Below are positions 22,265 through 59,839 of a stretch of 64,000 bases of DNA, in pieces. The translations under genes and the position numbers were made by a program. Within the stretch, counting starts at the first letter, position 1; each line of letters begins with the position of its first letter. The DNA is from Ecdyonurus torrentis (lineage: Eukaryota > Arthropoda > Insecta > Ephemeroptera > Heptageniidae). Location: NCBI GenBank assembly GCA_949318235.1, contig OX439132.1, forward strand, positions 3,593,689 to 3,657,688, read 5' to 3'. Under the pieces are notes generated by a model. That model did not search any database and was not told where the DNA came from. It saw only the letters and a list, made by a program, of their open reading frames with translations.

Positions 22265-23604
22265 GGTACGTGAGGTAAAGCGTTGGGTAAAGTATCTCAT
22301 ACCTGTAAGAAGACCATCCCTGTGACGTCACTACGGTACCTGAATACTTACCTGACTTTACCATTATATAAACATCAAAAAATGTAAAACTGTAAATTCT
22401 ACTTTTTTTAAGCCTTTTTAGTTTTTACTTGTATTGTTAGACTTTCAAAAACGTCATACATATTGTTGTTAGTGCGCGCAAACACACACACCTATCAATG
22501 TTGCCAATTTTTACTTTTATCATGTACTGGGCCTTTCAATGAGGCACCCTAAACTTAGAGAAGACACCCTATATAAGAAGGATGCCTTGAAAATTCTAGC
22601 GAATCTTCACATTTTATTAAATCTCAATTTAACGTGTTCTTCTCTATAACTTTATATTTTCTACTATTAAAGTTATTTTTATTTTTTTTTAAACATTAAC
22701 CGCAATATTTTTTTCCTAATTTTTAATATAGAATTTTTACTTTATATTTCATCTCTTTTCTTTGAACTTGAGGTTTTTCTTATTGTTATATAATAATTAA
22801 TCGCTCATTGTCTCCCAATTATAATAATAACTATAAGTTATTAATTCATATGATTATGAAAATCAGAAATGTACAGAATTGCGTTTTTAAGTTTACATAT
22901 GATATGTAAAATTTTACACGATTTATTAATGATTTATTATGTACATGCTCACTGCTCTCTCTTTTTGGTACCAAAATACAGTTTTATGTTTTTGATTTAT
23001 CCTTAATTTTATACGTTTTCAAATAAAAATAGACAACTATTTTATTTCTATTTGGAGACTTTATATACGAGTATAATAGCTTCATAAATATAAGAAGGTA
23101 TTTTATAAGTGTAAAGTAATGTACGCACCGTACCTAATTATTATTGATTAAGTTGCTGTGTACAGCAATCACATATGACCATCGATCGATCAAGATTGAA
23201 ATTTGAACCATTCAAATAATCATACGCTTAAAAATTTCAATGTTATTTTCATATTAGAGGAAAACAAACGTATAGAGTTCAATAACTAAAAATTTCAGTT
23301 GATTAGTGTGTATATAGTTTAAAATGATACTTTATTTATAATTTTATTTATCATTTTTTATTTACATCGAAATTGACCACTTGTAATGAAATATGTTTTT
23401 AATTGTTTGCAACGTGCAAGTGAGAACGAATTTTCTATAAGAAATAATGCATTAAGAATTTTCAAAATTATTTTAAATAGTTCGTTGATTGCAAGTGCGG
23501 TACTTTGAATATACTTACTTATGAAATGTAATTCCTCGTTCCTTTGTTTCTTTATCTTGTCTCATTGAGCAATTGAACGCCGAACAATATCGGAGCTTTC
23601 CCAT
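18822..23604 (-). CDS. THAP-domain protein with two alternative first exons
   Basis: Shared exons are 21456-21196, 20323-19787 and 19083-18822. The first exon is either 23604-23519 (381-residue product) or 22076-21997 (379 residues). Both fuse in frame to a complete C2CH THAP DNA-binding zinc finger: CysX4Cys in the first exon, then W, CSTHF and DALPTIF in exon 2. THAP proteins are sequence-specific nuclear regulators or domesticated P-element-type DNA binders. In the 379-residue form, residues 146-150 are PLDLT and 285-289 VDLST, both like CtBP-binding PxDLS. Residues 296-303 (KKPRKPRK) resemble a nuclear localisation signal. The last 65 residues form a Lys/Glu-rich coiled coil. No transposase domain is seen, so this is a host-type THAP gene. 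I cannot assign it to a numbered THAP paralogue. Confidence 0.88.
19143..19198. repeat. poly(A)/poly(T) tract, about 56 bp
   Basis: A pure A-run on the plus strand in the last intron of the THAP gene. As transcribed (minus strand) it is poly(U) about 60 nt upstream of the acceptor. Confidence 0.9.
19375..19485. repeat. small inverted repeat in THAP intron
   Basis: gtaagctgcgacgctaacta and tagaggttgcagcttac, with gttaaaccgtagtta and taactaaggtttaac inside. About 105 bp overall. Confidence 0.65.
19787..20323 (-). CDS. THAP gene exon 3: disordered region with CtBP-like motifs
   Basis: The acceptor is ctcttcag and the donor gtaagt. It is rich in Ser, Pro and Thr with no fold recognised. PLDLTV near its start and VDLSTK at its end resemble CtBP corepressor docking sites. 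Phase 2 at both ends is consistent with its neighbours. Confidence 0.85.
21196..21456 (-). CDS. THAP gene exon 2: second half of the zinc finger
   Basis: The acceptor is cacccgcag and the donor gtaagt. It encodes FPKDAVRRKKWTLAVRRKNF, TPGLTATLCSTHFEPECFEQ and LTSDALPTIFNFP, then a basic Pro/Lys stretch. It supplies the C and H ligands (CxxH) and the AVPTIF-type box, and is usable after either first exon. Confidence 0.9.
21997..22076 (-). CDS. THAP gene alternative first exon B
   Basis: It starts at ATG 22076 in context CAAGATGG. It encodes MVSYCAAYNCTMKKDEQARK, then LGVAFH, with Cys5 and Cys10 as zinc ligands. The donor is TC|gtacgt, phase 2. Joined to exon 2 it reads AFHSFPKD. It is clearly homologous to exon A but well diverged. 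Confidence 0.83.
22206..22263. repeat. (GA)n microsatellite between the two THAP first exons
   Basis: Nearly pure GA run of about 57 bp, 130 bp upstream of alternative first exon B in the direction of transcription. It could influence promoter B; this is inference only. Confidence 0.9.
23519..23604 (-). CDS. THAP gene alternative first exon A
   Basis: It starts at ATG 23604 in context GAAATGGG. It encodes MGKLRYCSAFNCSMRQDKET, then KERGITFH, with Cys7 and Cys12 as the first zinc ligands. The donor is AA|gtaagt, phase 2. Joined to exon 2 it reads TFHKFPKD, a typical THAP junction. Confidence 0.85.
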
Positions 23605-24037
23605 TTCACCTTATTCAATTTGTAAAGTTATATTATAAATTTCGCTGCTACAGTATGCGTGCGTGCGTGTGTCTAGTCTGACAATCTTTGTAACAATGAC
23701 AGAGGGTTCGATGCTGCTTGCTTTCAAATAATAACGTTTTTGTATCTATGGTCCGAACCGAACATATAGCTTTCAATCTTCAATCATACTGTTGTGAGTG
23801 AGGTGGCTGCAATGACAAACATTGACTGCATTGCTTCTGTTTCTGTCTGTACTACGTGCTGAAATCAGATGTCACTTAATTCTTATACCTGCGTCAGCTA
23901 GGATTTAACCGGTATCCCGGGGGCCTCGATTTAACCCTTCCTATTCTATTGGTATTATATATTATATTCTATTAGTTGAATGTTTCTTATAAAATTTGTA
24001 ATAATATCTGAAGTGTGTTATGGTAATGATCTACAGT

Positions 24038-24121
24038 GCGCACCACCACCCGGGCCTGCATTTGGGGTGGTGGTGCGCACCTTCTCCCGGACCTGCATTT
24101 GGGGTGGTGGTGCGCACCGTA
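24038..24121. repeat. GC-rich tandem and inverted repeat
   Basis: A unit of about 37 bp (gacctgcatttggggtggtg and gtgcgcacc) occurs twice. The outer gtgcgcaccaccacc is the inverse of ggtggtggtgcgcac, so the block can form a stable hairpin. It lies in very AT-rich DNA. Confidence 0.8.
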
Positions 24122-24734
24122 GACGGTACACCATGTGTATGTCTATTTTCTATGTTCGTAACATTTATAATTTCACCAATCAATTTTATTGCAATGTTAA
24201 GGTGAATTATTAACATTTATTAACTCCATTATTTTATTTATATATACAACTATAAAATTTGACATGCGTGCGTATGATAAATGTGAAAAGCTTGATGCAT
24301 TTGAGTGAAAAATAAATCTCAACGGAAATAATATTTTTTAAGAATAACTAATTAATCGAAGCAGAAATATTGCATAATTATAATATTTTATTCATGAAAG
24401 TCAAATGTTTCTTTAATTAATATTAATCTAATAATAATATTAATAAAAATCAATGTAAATTCTCATTTTTAAAAAGAAAAAAGTTTTAAATTTAAAATTA
24501 TTAAATAAATTTAGAATAATTAAAACATTAAATGATTTCAGAGCTGCGCGACACTCGCAATTAGTGTACGCATACATAAACAATTATTGCATCGTCAGAT
24601 TTAGAAAAGTCAACGTCGTGTTTGTACAGATATGCATTGTTAAATCGGGTTTATGGGGAAAATAATACCAATAAAAATTAAAGTGTCCCCTACATCCCTC
24701 ATTTAAATATTTCCTTAATCGATGCAGTAATTAA

Positions 24735-24858
24735 CCTGTTAATTAACCTTGACGAATACGATGTATATTGTATACGATTGAAGGAAAGAGAGAAATAAAG
24801 AATGTTTTTTGAGTACAGCTTGCCCACAAATCGCAAAAAAAAAAAAAAAAAAAAAACT
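24735..24858 (+). mobile_element. retrotransposon-like 3' tail (copy 2)
   Basis: Nearly identical to 15524-15593, then a short unique piece and a poly(A) run (24836-24857). Confidence 0.5.
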
Positions 24859-25389
24859 TATTTCTCCCCAAAGCGTAATGCAATACAAAAAAAAATTAGG
24901 GGTCTTGCGCCTTTTTCTAATGCGCCTCTGATTGAAGAAATGTCATACTGGAGTGATGAGTTATTGTGAGAGTACTATACGTCACCGCCGGTAAGAAGCA
25001 TTGAAGATTTCCCTAAAGAGAAAACCTTGAAAAATATCGTTCTGGAATATTCGAGCTATTTCTCCCGCGCGCCACATGTGATTGGCTGTCACACTATACC
25101 GATAAGCTCCATTGCAAGAGATAGGATAAGAAAGAAAGGAAAACAAATTAAATAAGTAAATAAACTATTATTTTTAATTTAAAAAAAAAAAAAAAAGCAG
25201 GGCGTTATTGCGTGACCGCGAACCCACAACAATGTAATGTTCACAAAGCAACATATTTCATCATCAAGATGACTTTTGACCCCGTGCAACAATGAAATAT
25301 ATGAGTCAAAATACCCTGCAGAGGTAATTATATGTCTTTATTTATTTAGCGATGATTCTCTCGTCTATTATAGTGTCCAGTATAGTTGT

Positions 25390-25619
25390 ACGCTCCTTTG
25401 TATTTTACTATAGACGAGGAGTGGGGCAGTGGACAAACGTCTCTCTCTCTCTCTCGTATGCAGAACAGTGGGCGCTAGCTGTTACTCTGCTCCGCTACCA
25501 CACCACGACCGGTTGAACGAGAGCGTGCGAGACTTGGAGACTTCTGTATGCACCGCGACGTTCAGCGCTCGAGTAAGAACAATTTCTCTTTCATCAAGTG
25601 GAGAACATAGGTGTGTAAG
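25390..25619 (+). other. possible alternative 5' exon or promoter-proximal region
   Basis: This stretch of higher complexity and GC content is surrounded by AT-rich DNA and ends in a plausible donor, GTGTAAG|gtaggt. It has an open frame of 64 codons without recognisable similarity. It might be an upstream alternative first exon of the transporter, or an unrelated transcript. Evidence is weak. Confidence 0.22.
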
Positions 25620-26479
25620 GTAGGTAGGCAACCACCTGTGTGCCTCACCCACCACCCTCTTAATACATCGCAGTGCTCGTGCGTGCGTGTGTGCATGTGT
25701 ACGTATACGTAATAAGAGATAACGTGTGCGACGTCAATCACATATACGTACGTCACATAACCGAGCTGCACTGAGTACGTTCAAAATATTTATTATTATT
25801 ATCTTGTTGTTATACTGAAAGCATGGTGTGCGTGTGTCGAGACAATGGGAACATGAATTTTGTTGTAAAAATAAGGTAGGGTTACGTCATATTTCTGCAT
25901 TCTTAATATGCAAGAAATTAACTGAAAATATAAATTTTACGTGTTTTTGTAACTTTTTTTCTTTTCATTCCAAATTTGGAGTAAAAAAGGAAGCAAGATT
26001 AAGGTAAAAAAAAAAAAAAAAATACTTTTTCATTATTATTTGATCATAGACTTACTTTGAAGTCTGTGAATTTGATTGAATATACATGTTTATTAAATTA
26101 GCAGATTTCAATTTTCTAACAATCTAATTATTAAGATGCAAAAGAATTAATTTTAATAATTGGCATCCTCAATGAAAATACAACATTTTTTTTAATTATA
26201 AAAATAAAAGAAGAAAAAAAAATTGATAAATAAAAATAATAAATGGAGACAAGTCACTGAAATTAAAATTAAACCCAAAGCACGTACGTACTGTGCGTTT
26301 GATTAACAATTACGTAGCTTTCACAATGAACGTATAAAGTTCTAACAAGTGGGCAAACAAACAATCAGTTTGTTATAATTTTGTAATCTTACTTTTTGCT
26401 CCAAATTAATTTTTACTCATGTACACACGATTGTGATCATTTATTTTACAATTCAAAAACTTCGCGCTAAATTTGCAAT

Positions 26480-26785
26480 GTAATTCTTATGAGAAATCCC
26501 GATCGAAAAGGAATTGCTGAACAATTTCTGATAAAGTCTTGAGAAGGTGTGATAAAGCGGGATAAAGTTTTGATAACCATGGTTTTTGCTGATAATATGT
26601 TGTTCAATTGATAAAGTCTGATAGACATTTTGCTTTCTCTGAAAATAACATTATAAACGTTTGATAAATGTAGGATTAAGCTAAAAAAAACATCATAAAA
26701 GTTTGATAAACGTAGGATAATTGTCACAAATATGACGTTTATCAAAACTTTAAAAATTATTTATCAGTATTTTTTTTATCACGGT
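26480..26785. repeat. region dense in GATAAA-type words
   Basis: gataaa or its near-forms recur about a dozen times, including gtttgataaatgtaggatta and gtttgataaacgtaggataa. Inverted tttatc words cluster at the right end. It may be a decayed foldback element or a cluster of GATA-factor sites. Confidence 0.45.
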
Positions 26786-26962
26786 AAATATCTACTTACC
26801 TCAGTCGTGTGTGTATACATAATTACGGTAGAAATAAATAAATAAATATGATAAAGCAATATTAAAAATACGTGAATTTTTATGACGACTCTATATAACA
26901 AAAAAGTTTCTATGTGGTATATAAAATAAGACAAATATATAGAAATATAATATACATTAATA

Positions 26963-27102
<140 letters not shown>

Positions 27103-27212
27103 CAAATTGAATAGAGCCCTCTGAGTCGACTATTATTTCATTCAATTACGATTGTTCCATTTCACATCAAAGAACGAGTGAGTGGTTTATAAAATCTTTT
27201 ATTCATATTCAT

Positions 27213-27213
<1 letters not shown>

Positions 27214-27279
<66 letters not shown>
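27214..27279. repeat. (GA)n microsatellite
   Basis: About 66 bp of pure GA. Confidence 0.95.
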
Positions 27280-27281
<2 letters not shown>

Positions 27282-27809
27282 GCACTCGTAACACAACACT
27301 CGATAAAACACCTGGAAATTTGGCGACTACATACGTAACATAATACAAATATTTTATAAATATGGTGAATACAGTATTATACCATAATGTAATACAAATA
27401 TGGTATTAAATATGCTATATATATAAGTTGTGAAGCTCGTCGATATAACAAAATAAAATCTATAACAATTTACACACGTGTAATATACTCAGCTAAATAA
27501 ACATAAAATTTCTTACTGTGCGAGGGGACGGATTTACACTTGCAAAAACTGACATGAATTATGCGTAAATATTTTATGTGTGGTATAAGTAAATCACATG
27601 CTGCACGTTTATTATATACCGTTGCTATTTTGCTTTAAATCTGAAAACCATACATCACACTGATGATCAAAACATAATAAATTTTTATTCTCTTTAATTT
27701 TTGCGTGGTAATAAATTATTATTCTAACACGGAAAAAAAGAAAAAGAAAATCCATAAACTAGGAAGAACAAGAATTTTTTATAACATTATTCTTATAGAA
27801 AAGAACAAC

Positions 27810-27975
27810 CATCCTGAATCGATTGATTTGTAATTTTCAATTAATTTTTGAAAATCTTGATGTGACGTCACAGTCGGTAACTTTTGTAACAGCGTGCCAG
27901 TGACGTCATATCACGATTTTCAAAAACTAATTAATAAAATCAAAAATTAGAAAATCACATCCTCAATCGATTCAA
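27810..27975. mobile_element. palindromic element with TGACGTCA core
   Basis: Arms aatcgattgatttgtaattt / aaattagaaaatcacatc...atcgatt and tgacgtcac/gtgacgtca flank a short loop near 27890. Confidence 0.65.
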
Positions 27976-28049
27976 GACGCAGCCCTTATTCAGAATATAT
28001 ATATGCAATCAAATAATCCCTAAATAATTTTTAGCCTCCCTCATTATGT

Positions 28050-28460
28050 TGCACAATTTAGAAAAATAAATGCACAGTAATAATTGTGCACGAAAAGCAT
28101 AAATTACATAATTTATGCTGTTTTTATATCATTAATCATTATAGCATAAATGATTCTAAATTAGTACAACATAAATAAATATGCTATGTAACATTATATT
28201 TATGCTTTGTTCACAGTTATTATGAAATATAGCATAATATAGATTATGCTGTATAGAACAAATTGTGCTGAACATGCTCAAGTATTAATTATATTACGTA
28301 TTTGGTCCGTGTGTGCATGCTATTCTTTAATTTCAAACAAGAATGCTTCATACTTTAAGTGCTTAATGTCTTTAGGTTTATCAATGTTACATTACATAAA
28401 AAATTATGTATAATTATAGCATAAATTTTATGCTAAATATGACATAAATTACGCAATTTA
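28050..28460. repeat. AT-rich TACGTAAT family (copy)
   Basis: Dense in agcataaattacataatt, tatgctgtttttatatcat and similar. Members of this family recur at 33300-33397 with 33666-33720, 39735-40245, 42024-42232, 43965-44160, 46950-47115, 53805-54195 and 59225-59445, usually with gcataaattacgtaatttat at one end. Confidence 0.6.
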
Positions 28461-28539
28461 TTTTATTTGTACAACATGTTTATTCACTTGCACAGCAAAA
28501 TATTTTGTTGTTGGCTGTCTACTGTTTTACTATATAGGG

Positions 28540-28680
28540 TGTATCTACATGACGTCATATTTAATGCGCATCGACGCCATACTGGAGCAATGAACAACAT
28601 TGCTCAGCATATAGGGCAAACTTTGTTTTCGGATATTTTCTTGAGAAATCGGTTAATTTTTTGATATTATTATTAATCTC
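28540..28680. repeat. dispersed repeat with GACGCCAT...GCTCAGCATA
   Basis: The block gacgccatactggagcaatg and cattgctcagcatatag recurs at 34190-34320 and 62570-62650 with the same order of parts. Confidence 0.7.
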
Positions 28681-28693
28681 ACATATTGACAAT

Positions 28694-28847
28694 AAATAAA
28701 GGAACAACTATTTTGAGGCCGACTATAAGCGATTTCGCTCACATCCGTTTCCGTTTCACCTTACTACGCATGCGTAGTACGTCTAAATGGAAGCGGAAGT
28801 AAACGAAATTTCTTAAAGTCGGCCTCAAAACAGTTGTTCCTTTATTA
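28694..28847. mobile_element. palindromic MITE, family D (copy 1)
   Basis: Arms aataaaggaacaactatttt and gaggccgactataagcgatt, with their complements on the right. The centre is tactacgcatgcgtagtac. The best-preserved copy of the family. Confidence 0.85.
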
Positions 28848-28959
28848 GTTAATGATATACTAATTCAACCTATTAAAAGCATCAATGCTTTCAAAAATAT
28901 TGTTTGGTATGGCAAAAAAAAAAAAAAAAAAAAAAAAATAGCGAATGTATAACATACAC

Positions 28960-29056
28960 CCTATACACCCTATAACATAAAATACGGTCACCTTGAAGTG
29001 GAGTTTTCTTTCTTTACCATGGTGCAACGTAATTTTGCTGTACAGCAAAGTTAAGA
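28960..29056. repeat. dispersed repeat, inverse copy at 37283-37380
   Basis: accatggtgcaacgtaattt, tgctgtacagcaaagtt and ataaaatacggtcacctt match the inverse of the later block, as one dispersed element in two orientations. Confidence 0.7.
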
Positions 29057-30189
29057 TAACATATTTTAACTCTTCTCTCCGTGTATGGAATTAAAAAATT
29101 ATATTAAAAAAACAAAACAAAAAAAGTAATAAATTATGATAGAAAATTTTAAAAATTAACGATTTTTTTAAAAGAATATTTTACCTATATGTTTAAATTA
29201 ATTAAAAACCCTCGTGTATGACGTGTCGCTGTTGTGATGTATTATACTACGTGTAAAATAAACAAAAGATAAAAATAATGATGTTGTGAGTGGGTCAAAG
29301 GTCATGCAGTGTTTTATTGTCCTTGACAATGTAATGCATAGCAATTATATCTCGTTCGTTTAACAAAACTATTTGTGTTATTAACATCTTCATGTTATGT
29401 AGTTTTATTGATATTATTATGTGCAAGCGAGCGTCATTGTTTCATATTAGCACGTATTAAAAATAAATAAATTGAGTAATTTAGCACAAATAAACTTTAC
29501 CCCGTGTTATTTAGCTCATGCAGATTATTATTGTTTGTTTTTTTTGTAACTGAATGAGAATTAATTTTGCAGATTCTTTAAACTGTCATTCATAACTGTT
29601 TATTATTTTTAAAACAATAAGTTACAATCACATTGGAATGACATTATCTTCTTTTTTCAAATTGGATTATAAATTTTAGATTATTTTTAGGATAAAATTT
29701 CCAAATGCTGCTTGCCTATTGTAATTAGAAAGGTGCAGGGAAAAAATCAGTTAAAATTTCCTGCCATTCATTTCATTTCATTTCATTTTTTTTTTTTTTT
29801 TTTTGACAATATATGATTCTTTTATGGAAAAATGAAATTCATTACTACACGTTTGCAACAAAGAAAACCAAATCTATAATGTAAAATTTTATATAAAACT
29901 CAAGATCTTTTTTTCTCTCTTTTTACAATTTTGATTCTGGGAGAAACAATTAACAAACAAGCAACATTAAAAGAAAACTTAAATGAATCATTTATCTCTG
30001 AAATTATAGAAATTTTGCCTCGGTGATTTGTGTTTGCAAAATAAAAAGTACACTACGCACACCTTCTATATTTTATTGACAGTGTACTAAAACTATGGAA
30101 ACTATTCCATAACTAAAAATCACGACATTTTTCCTCATTTACTTCACAGAATTGTTGAGCTAACTTACAGCTCAGGTAGTGTAGGTGTT

Positions 30190-30345
30190 CACTGATTGTT
30201 ATATTGTATTACACGAAGGTGTTCAAATGTTTTAGAAGTGTGTGAGAGCAAGGAGTTGGTCCCGTGCGGGTCCCGTGGTGCAGCTAGGCCTCGACACCTC
30301 GCTGCTGCAGCACCTCTAGCTCGATCTACTGCAATTTCCTCGCTG
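30190..30345 (+). other. candidate non-coding first exon of the SLC7A9-like gene
   Basis: A GC-rich island in AT-rich DNA ends in a strong donor, CGCTG|gtaagt, at 30345/30346. The next good acceptor leading into coding sequence is the one before the transporter ATG (33890), so this could be its 5' UTR exon. It carries a three-codon upstream ORF (ATG TTT TAG, about 30228-30236). The transcription start is not identifiable. The link is inferred from position and splice quality only. Confidence 0.45.
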
Positions 30346-31984
30346 GTAAGTCAAGTGTGGACACCACAACTATCCTGCATGGTCTCAAAAAAAAAAAAAA
30401 AAGAAAAAAAAAAAAAGCCAATCAATAATAAATTACCAGTTCGGACTAATTACATTATTATGGAGTAATAAACTAATTATGTCCCTTAATATAAATACGT
30501 ATTCTTTACTAACTTGTAAAGTAGACAACCCACATTGCAATTTCTATTGTAGACTTGAATTCCATGACGTCATGATTTCCAAAAGTTTTGATTTATATTT
30601 CTGAGGCCAGTATCCCTAAAATTCGTGCGTATTTTTATTGTGCTCAACAATAAATGTTATTGCACGAATTTAAACATATAAGCTTTCTTCCATTGTAAAA
30701 GCTACTTTAGACCATTAAAAAAATTAATTAATGTTGCTTGCATAATTTTGTATGCGTATAATTTTCGTATATTTCTAATTATTGCTATTTTCACTGAAAT
30801 TTAAATATTTATGTTGTTAATTTTACATGCGGATTCTAAAATAACATCAACGTACTTGCAAGCAAAAAGCCTCTGATGGAACTAAATGTTCAAATTTTAT
30901 ACTTCATCACAAAAACTAATTCTCTGAATTCAATTTTACCAAACAAAATTTATTTTTTACCAAACAAACTAAATAATAATAAGTGAACGTACGTGGTCGT
31001 AATTTTAGTAAAATTTCATTCAATCCAACTATAGATATTAATTACGTGAACGATTTAAATATAAGTAAAAAAACAAATGTAGAACAAGTCTAACAAGCGA
31101 AGTAATTTGATATTGTGAACATGAAATTGGAGATTGCAATTTAGAAGAGAATTATCGTGGGTGATGCAAGCAATAAGCCAAAGCGTGGTGGTTTGCAAGT
31201 CCTTTTAAGAAAGACTAGCACACAAAACGAACGTACGCCCTATTTTCTCCTTAATGATGTTCAATTTAAATATCGTCGCTGATGACAACACAACACACCC
31301 CTTAGTCAAATATTCATGAGCAAGTCCACGGGCAAGCTCTCTATAATAGTAAGTAAATAAGAACCAACATTTAGCTCGAGTTGGCGTTCTGCAAGAAAAT
31401 ATAAACAGTTTTAAACTTGGAATATACATAAGGTAGTTGAAGAAATAATGACGACAGTATTATGTTACCATAGTGGCACCAGTACAATCTAATGTGGAAT
31501 ATAATTTAAGCTATTCTCGACACTTCTCTCTTCTTGTGTATTTCACGATGCATGCATATTCTATGGTATATAATTGAAAAGAATATAGGTAGTTCGAATC
31601 AATTTCTATCACTTTGGCTTTACTTTTTTATTTTGATTGATTATTTTACTTACTTATTTCTTATTTATACTTATTTATTTTTTATTATTTTTAATATTTT
31701 TAGCGTGTGTACATACAATATTTTTTTTTACATTTTTTTTTTCAATTTTGACCATTCATATTATTATAGAAACTTTTTTTCTTAATAATTAAGAGAGAGA
31801 GAGAGAGAAAGAGAGAGAGATGGTTTGGTGGTGAAAACAGTGGAAACGTAAAGTTTGTAGGGTTGACTACACACCCATCAAGGTTGAAATGTCTGGGTTA
31901 GTTTTAATTCTATCACATCCCCTAAATATTTTTGACATTTTCTTGAGCTTATGTATATATTAGCTACGGAAGATACGCAAAAAT

Positions 31985-31986
<2 letters not shown>

Positions 31987-32036
<50 letters not shown>
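31987..32036. repeat. (GA)n microsatellite
   Basis: 50 bp of pure GA. Confidence 0.95.
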
Positions 32037-32038
<2 letters not shown>

Positions 32039-33397
32039 AAAAAAGACGAAACATATTATATTTTATAAAGAGCACTAAACTCACAGCTACTATTGATACT
32101 GTATAATATCAAATTTACGCAAAGAAACAAACAAACGATTATCATAATCAATAAATATATTTTAACAATCCAAAAATGTTCTCTTTTATAATATTTCAAT
32201 GTTCTGCTTGTTAGTAAAATTGATACACGAGATAAATTTAAATGTACAAATATATTATCATAATCGTGTGTACAGTTCGATCATTCTTAAATAATCGTTT
32301 ATTTAACCAAGAATTTTCATTTACATTGGGCGATATTTGTACGTGGGCGTAATGCACGCTAAAGTTCTCCAATAGATATCAATCCTTGTCAATGATGAAA
32401 ACTGTCGAATCAAAGTAAAAAATATAATTTAATCTTTTAGTCGCTTGAACATGGGGGTACTAAGCTGTGCTCTTTACATCTAATCATTAAAATATAAAAA
32501 TCAATACAGTCACATGATTAGTTAATTTTGTTCATACAACTGGGATGTATACATACGCACGATCTGACCATTTAGAAACTACAGTATGTAAATTGCTTCA
32601 ATTTGTGGTGCTTTTAAAATATAAATAACTGAAGAACTCAAAATTACAGCTTTTATTTATAATATTAGTCCTGATTGATGGAAAAAGTAGATTAATCGAG
32701 TTATAAAAGTTTCTGGGAAGAAAATTATCATCAATTGCATTTTTATTGATTTTTTGTTCTCTTAACTTTATGAAATTGAATAAACATTTAGTAGCCCATA
32801 AAATTACGTTCAGAGTATTTTTAATTATTTTTACGACGCAAATTATAAAGTTTTTTAAAAAAAAAAAAAATCTTGTAACTACATTTTCAAACGTTGACAT
32901 TTCTAAATATTATGAACTGCACGATATAAAAAGAGATTATGAATAAATTCCGTTTGAAATTTTAATTTAATGATAAAAAGACTCATTTCTTTAAATAAAA
33001 ACAATGCATGTATAACCCTATTAATAATCTTATTCATAATAAGATATATTATTATATATTTCTCGACGTTATAATTTTGAATGGAGATCGGATGAGACTT
33101 GATTACTAAATAATAATAACTGATGTTAAATTTTACAACTATGAGACTATACGTTTTATTCCAAACTCAATGACAAAATCATTATGATAGTTTGGTTGCA
33201 ATCCTATAGTTAAAAAACTACTCAATGGATATTTTGCTGGCATATGTCGCGCTAACCGATCTCAAGTGATGTGTAAAAAGTCGCACGCTCATTCGTAACA
33301 ACATACTATGGTAATAAATTATGCTAGCTTGATTTCAGTATTAACAACATAATTTATGCTATTCAATAATATAACAAGTATAATACAATACATATAA

Positions 33398-33665
33398 AGG
33401 CGTAGAGAACACCTTGAACAAAAAACATTTCAACGTTGATTTGGCCGCAGTCATTGATTTTTAATTTATTTTACATTCAAGAAATAGCTGATGCGGGTTT
33501 ATGACGTCACAGTTCACTGGTCCACGCGCGTGGAAACAGACGAGCTGTGACGTTATAAACCCGCATCAGCTATTTTGTGTATGGAAAATAAATTATAAAT
33601 CAATGACTCCTGCCAAATCATGTTAGGATATTAGGATATGTATTTTGTACAAGGTGTTCTACGCT
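33398..33665. mobile_element. palindromic MITE, family C (copy 2), nested in AT-rich repeat
   Basis: Ends aggcgtagagaacacc / ggtgttctacgct. Inner arms gatgcgggtttatgacgtca and gacgttataaacccgcatc flank a loop. On both sides it is bounded by pieces of the AT-rich TACGTAAT family, so it inserted into one of those. It is upstream of the first coding exon of the transporter. Confidence 0.8.
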
Positions 33666-33898
33666 TATAACATAATTTATGCTACATTTATATCATTATA
33701 AATGTTATTAATTCGAACAGCCTAAATATTTATATGGTGTACAAAATATTATTGTATGAACTCACGTCAGATTTTTCGAGGGCCTCACCGGCAATCTCCA
33801 TTGCGTAAATTATTTTATGCATGTAAATGCAATGTATAATATATTTGAGTGTTTGATTTGTGATTGACGTGATGTGTCTCAATGTTCCAGCCGTGAAG

Positions 33899-59770
<25,872 letters not shown>

Positions 59771-59773
59771 TTA

Positions 59774-59779
59774 AATAAA
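59774..59779 (+). terminator. poly(A) signal candidate, SLC7A9-like gene
   Basis: AATAAA lies only 4 nt past the stop codon. A second AATAAA at 60235-60240 would give a more usual 3' UTR of roughly 480 nt. Which is used cannot be told from sequence. Confidence 0.4.
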
Positions 59780-59839
59780 ATGTTTAAATGACGGGGTGAA
59801 TCCAGTTTCTATAATGAGTGTTTTTAAAAATATTCAGCT

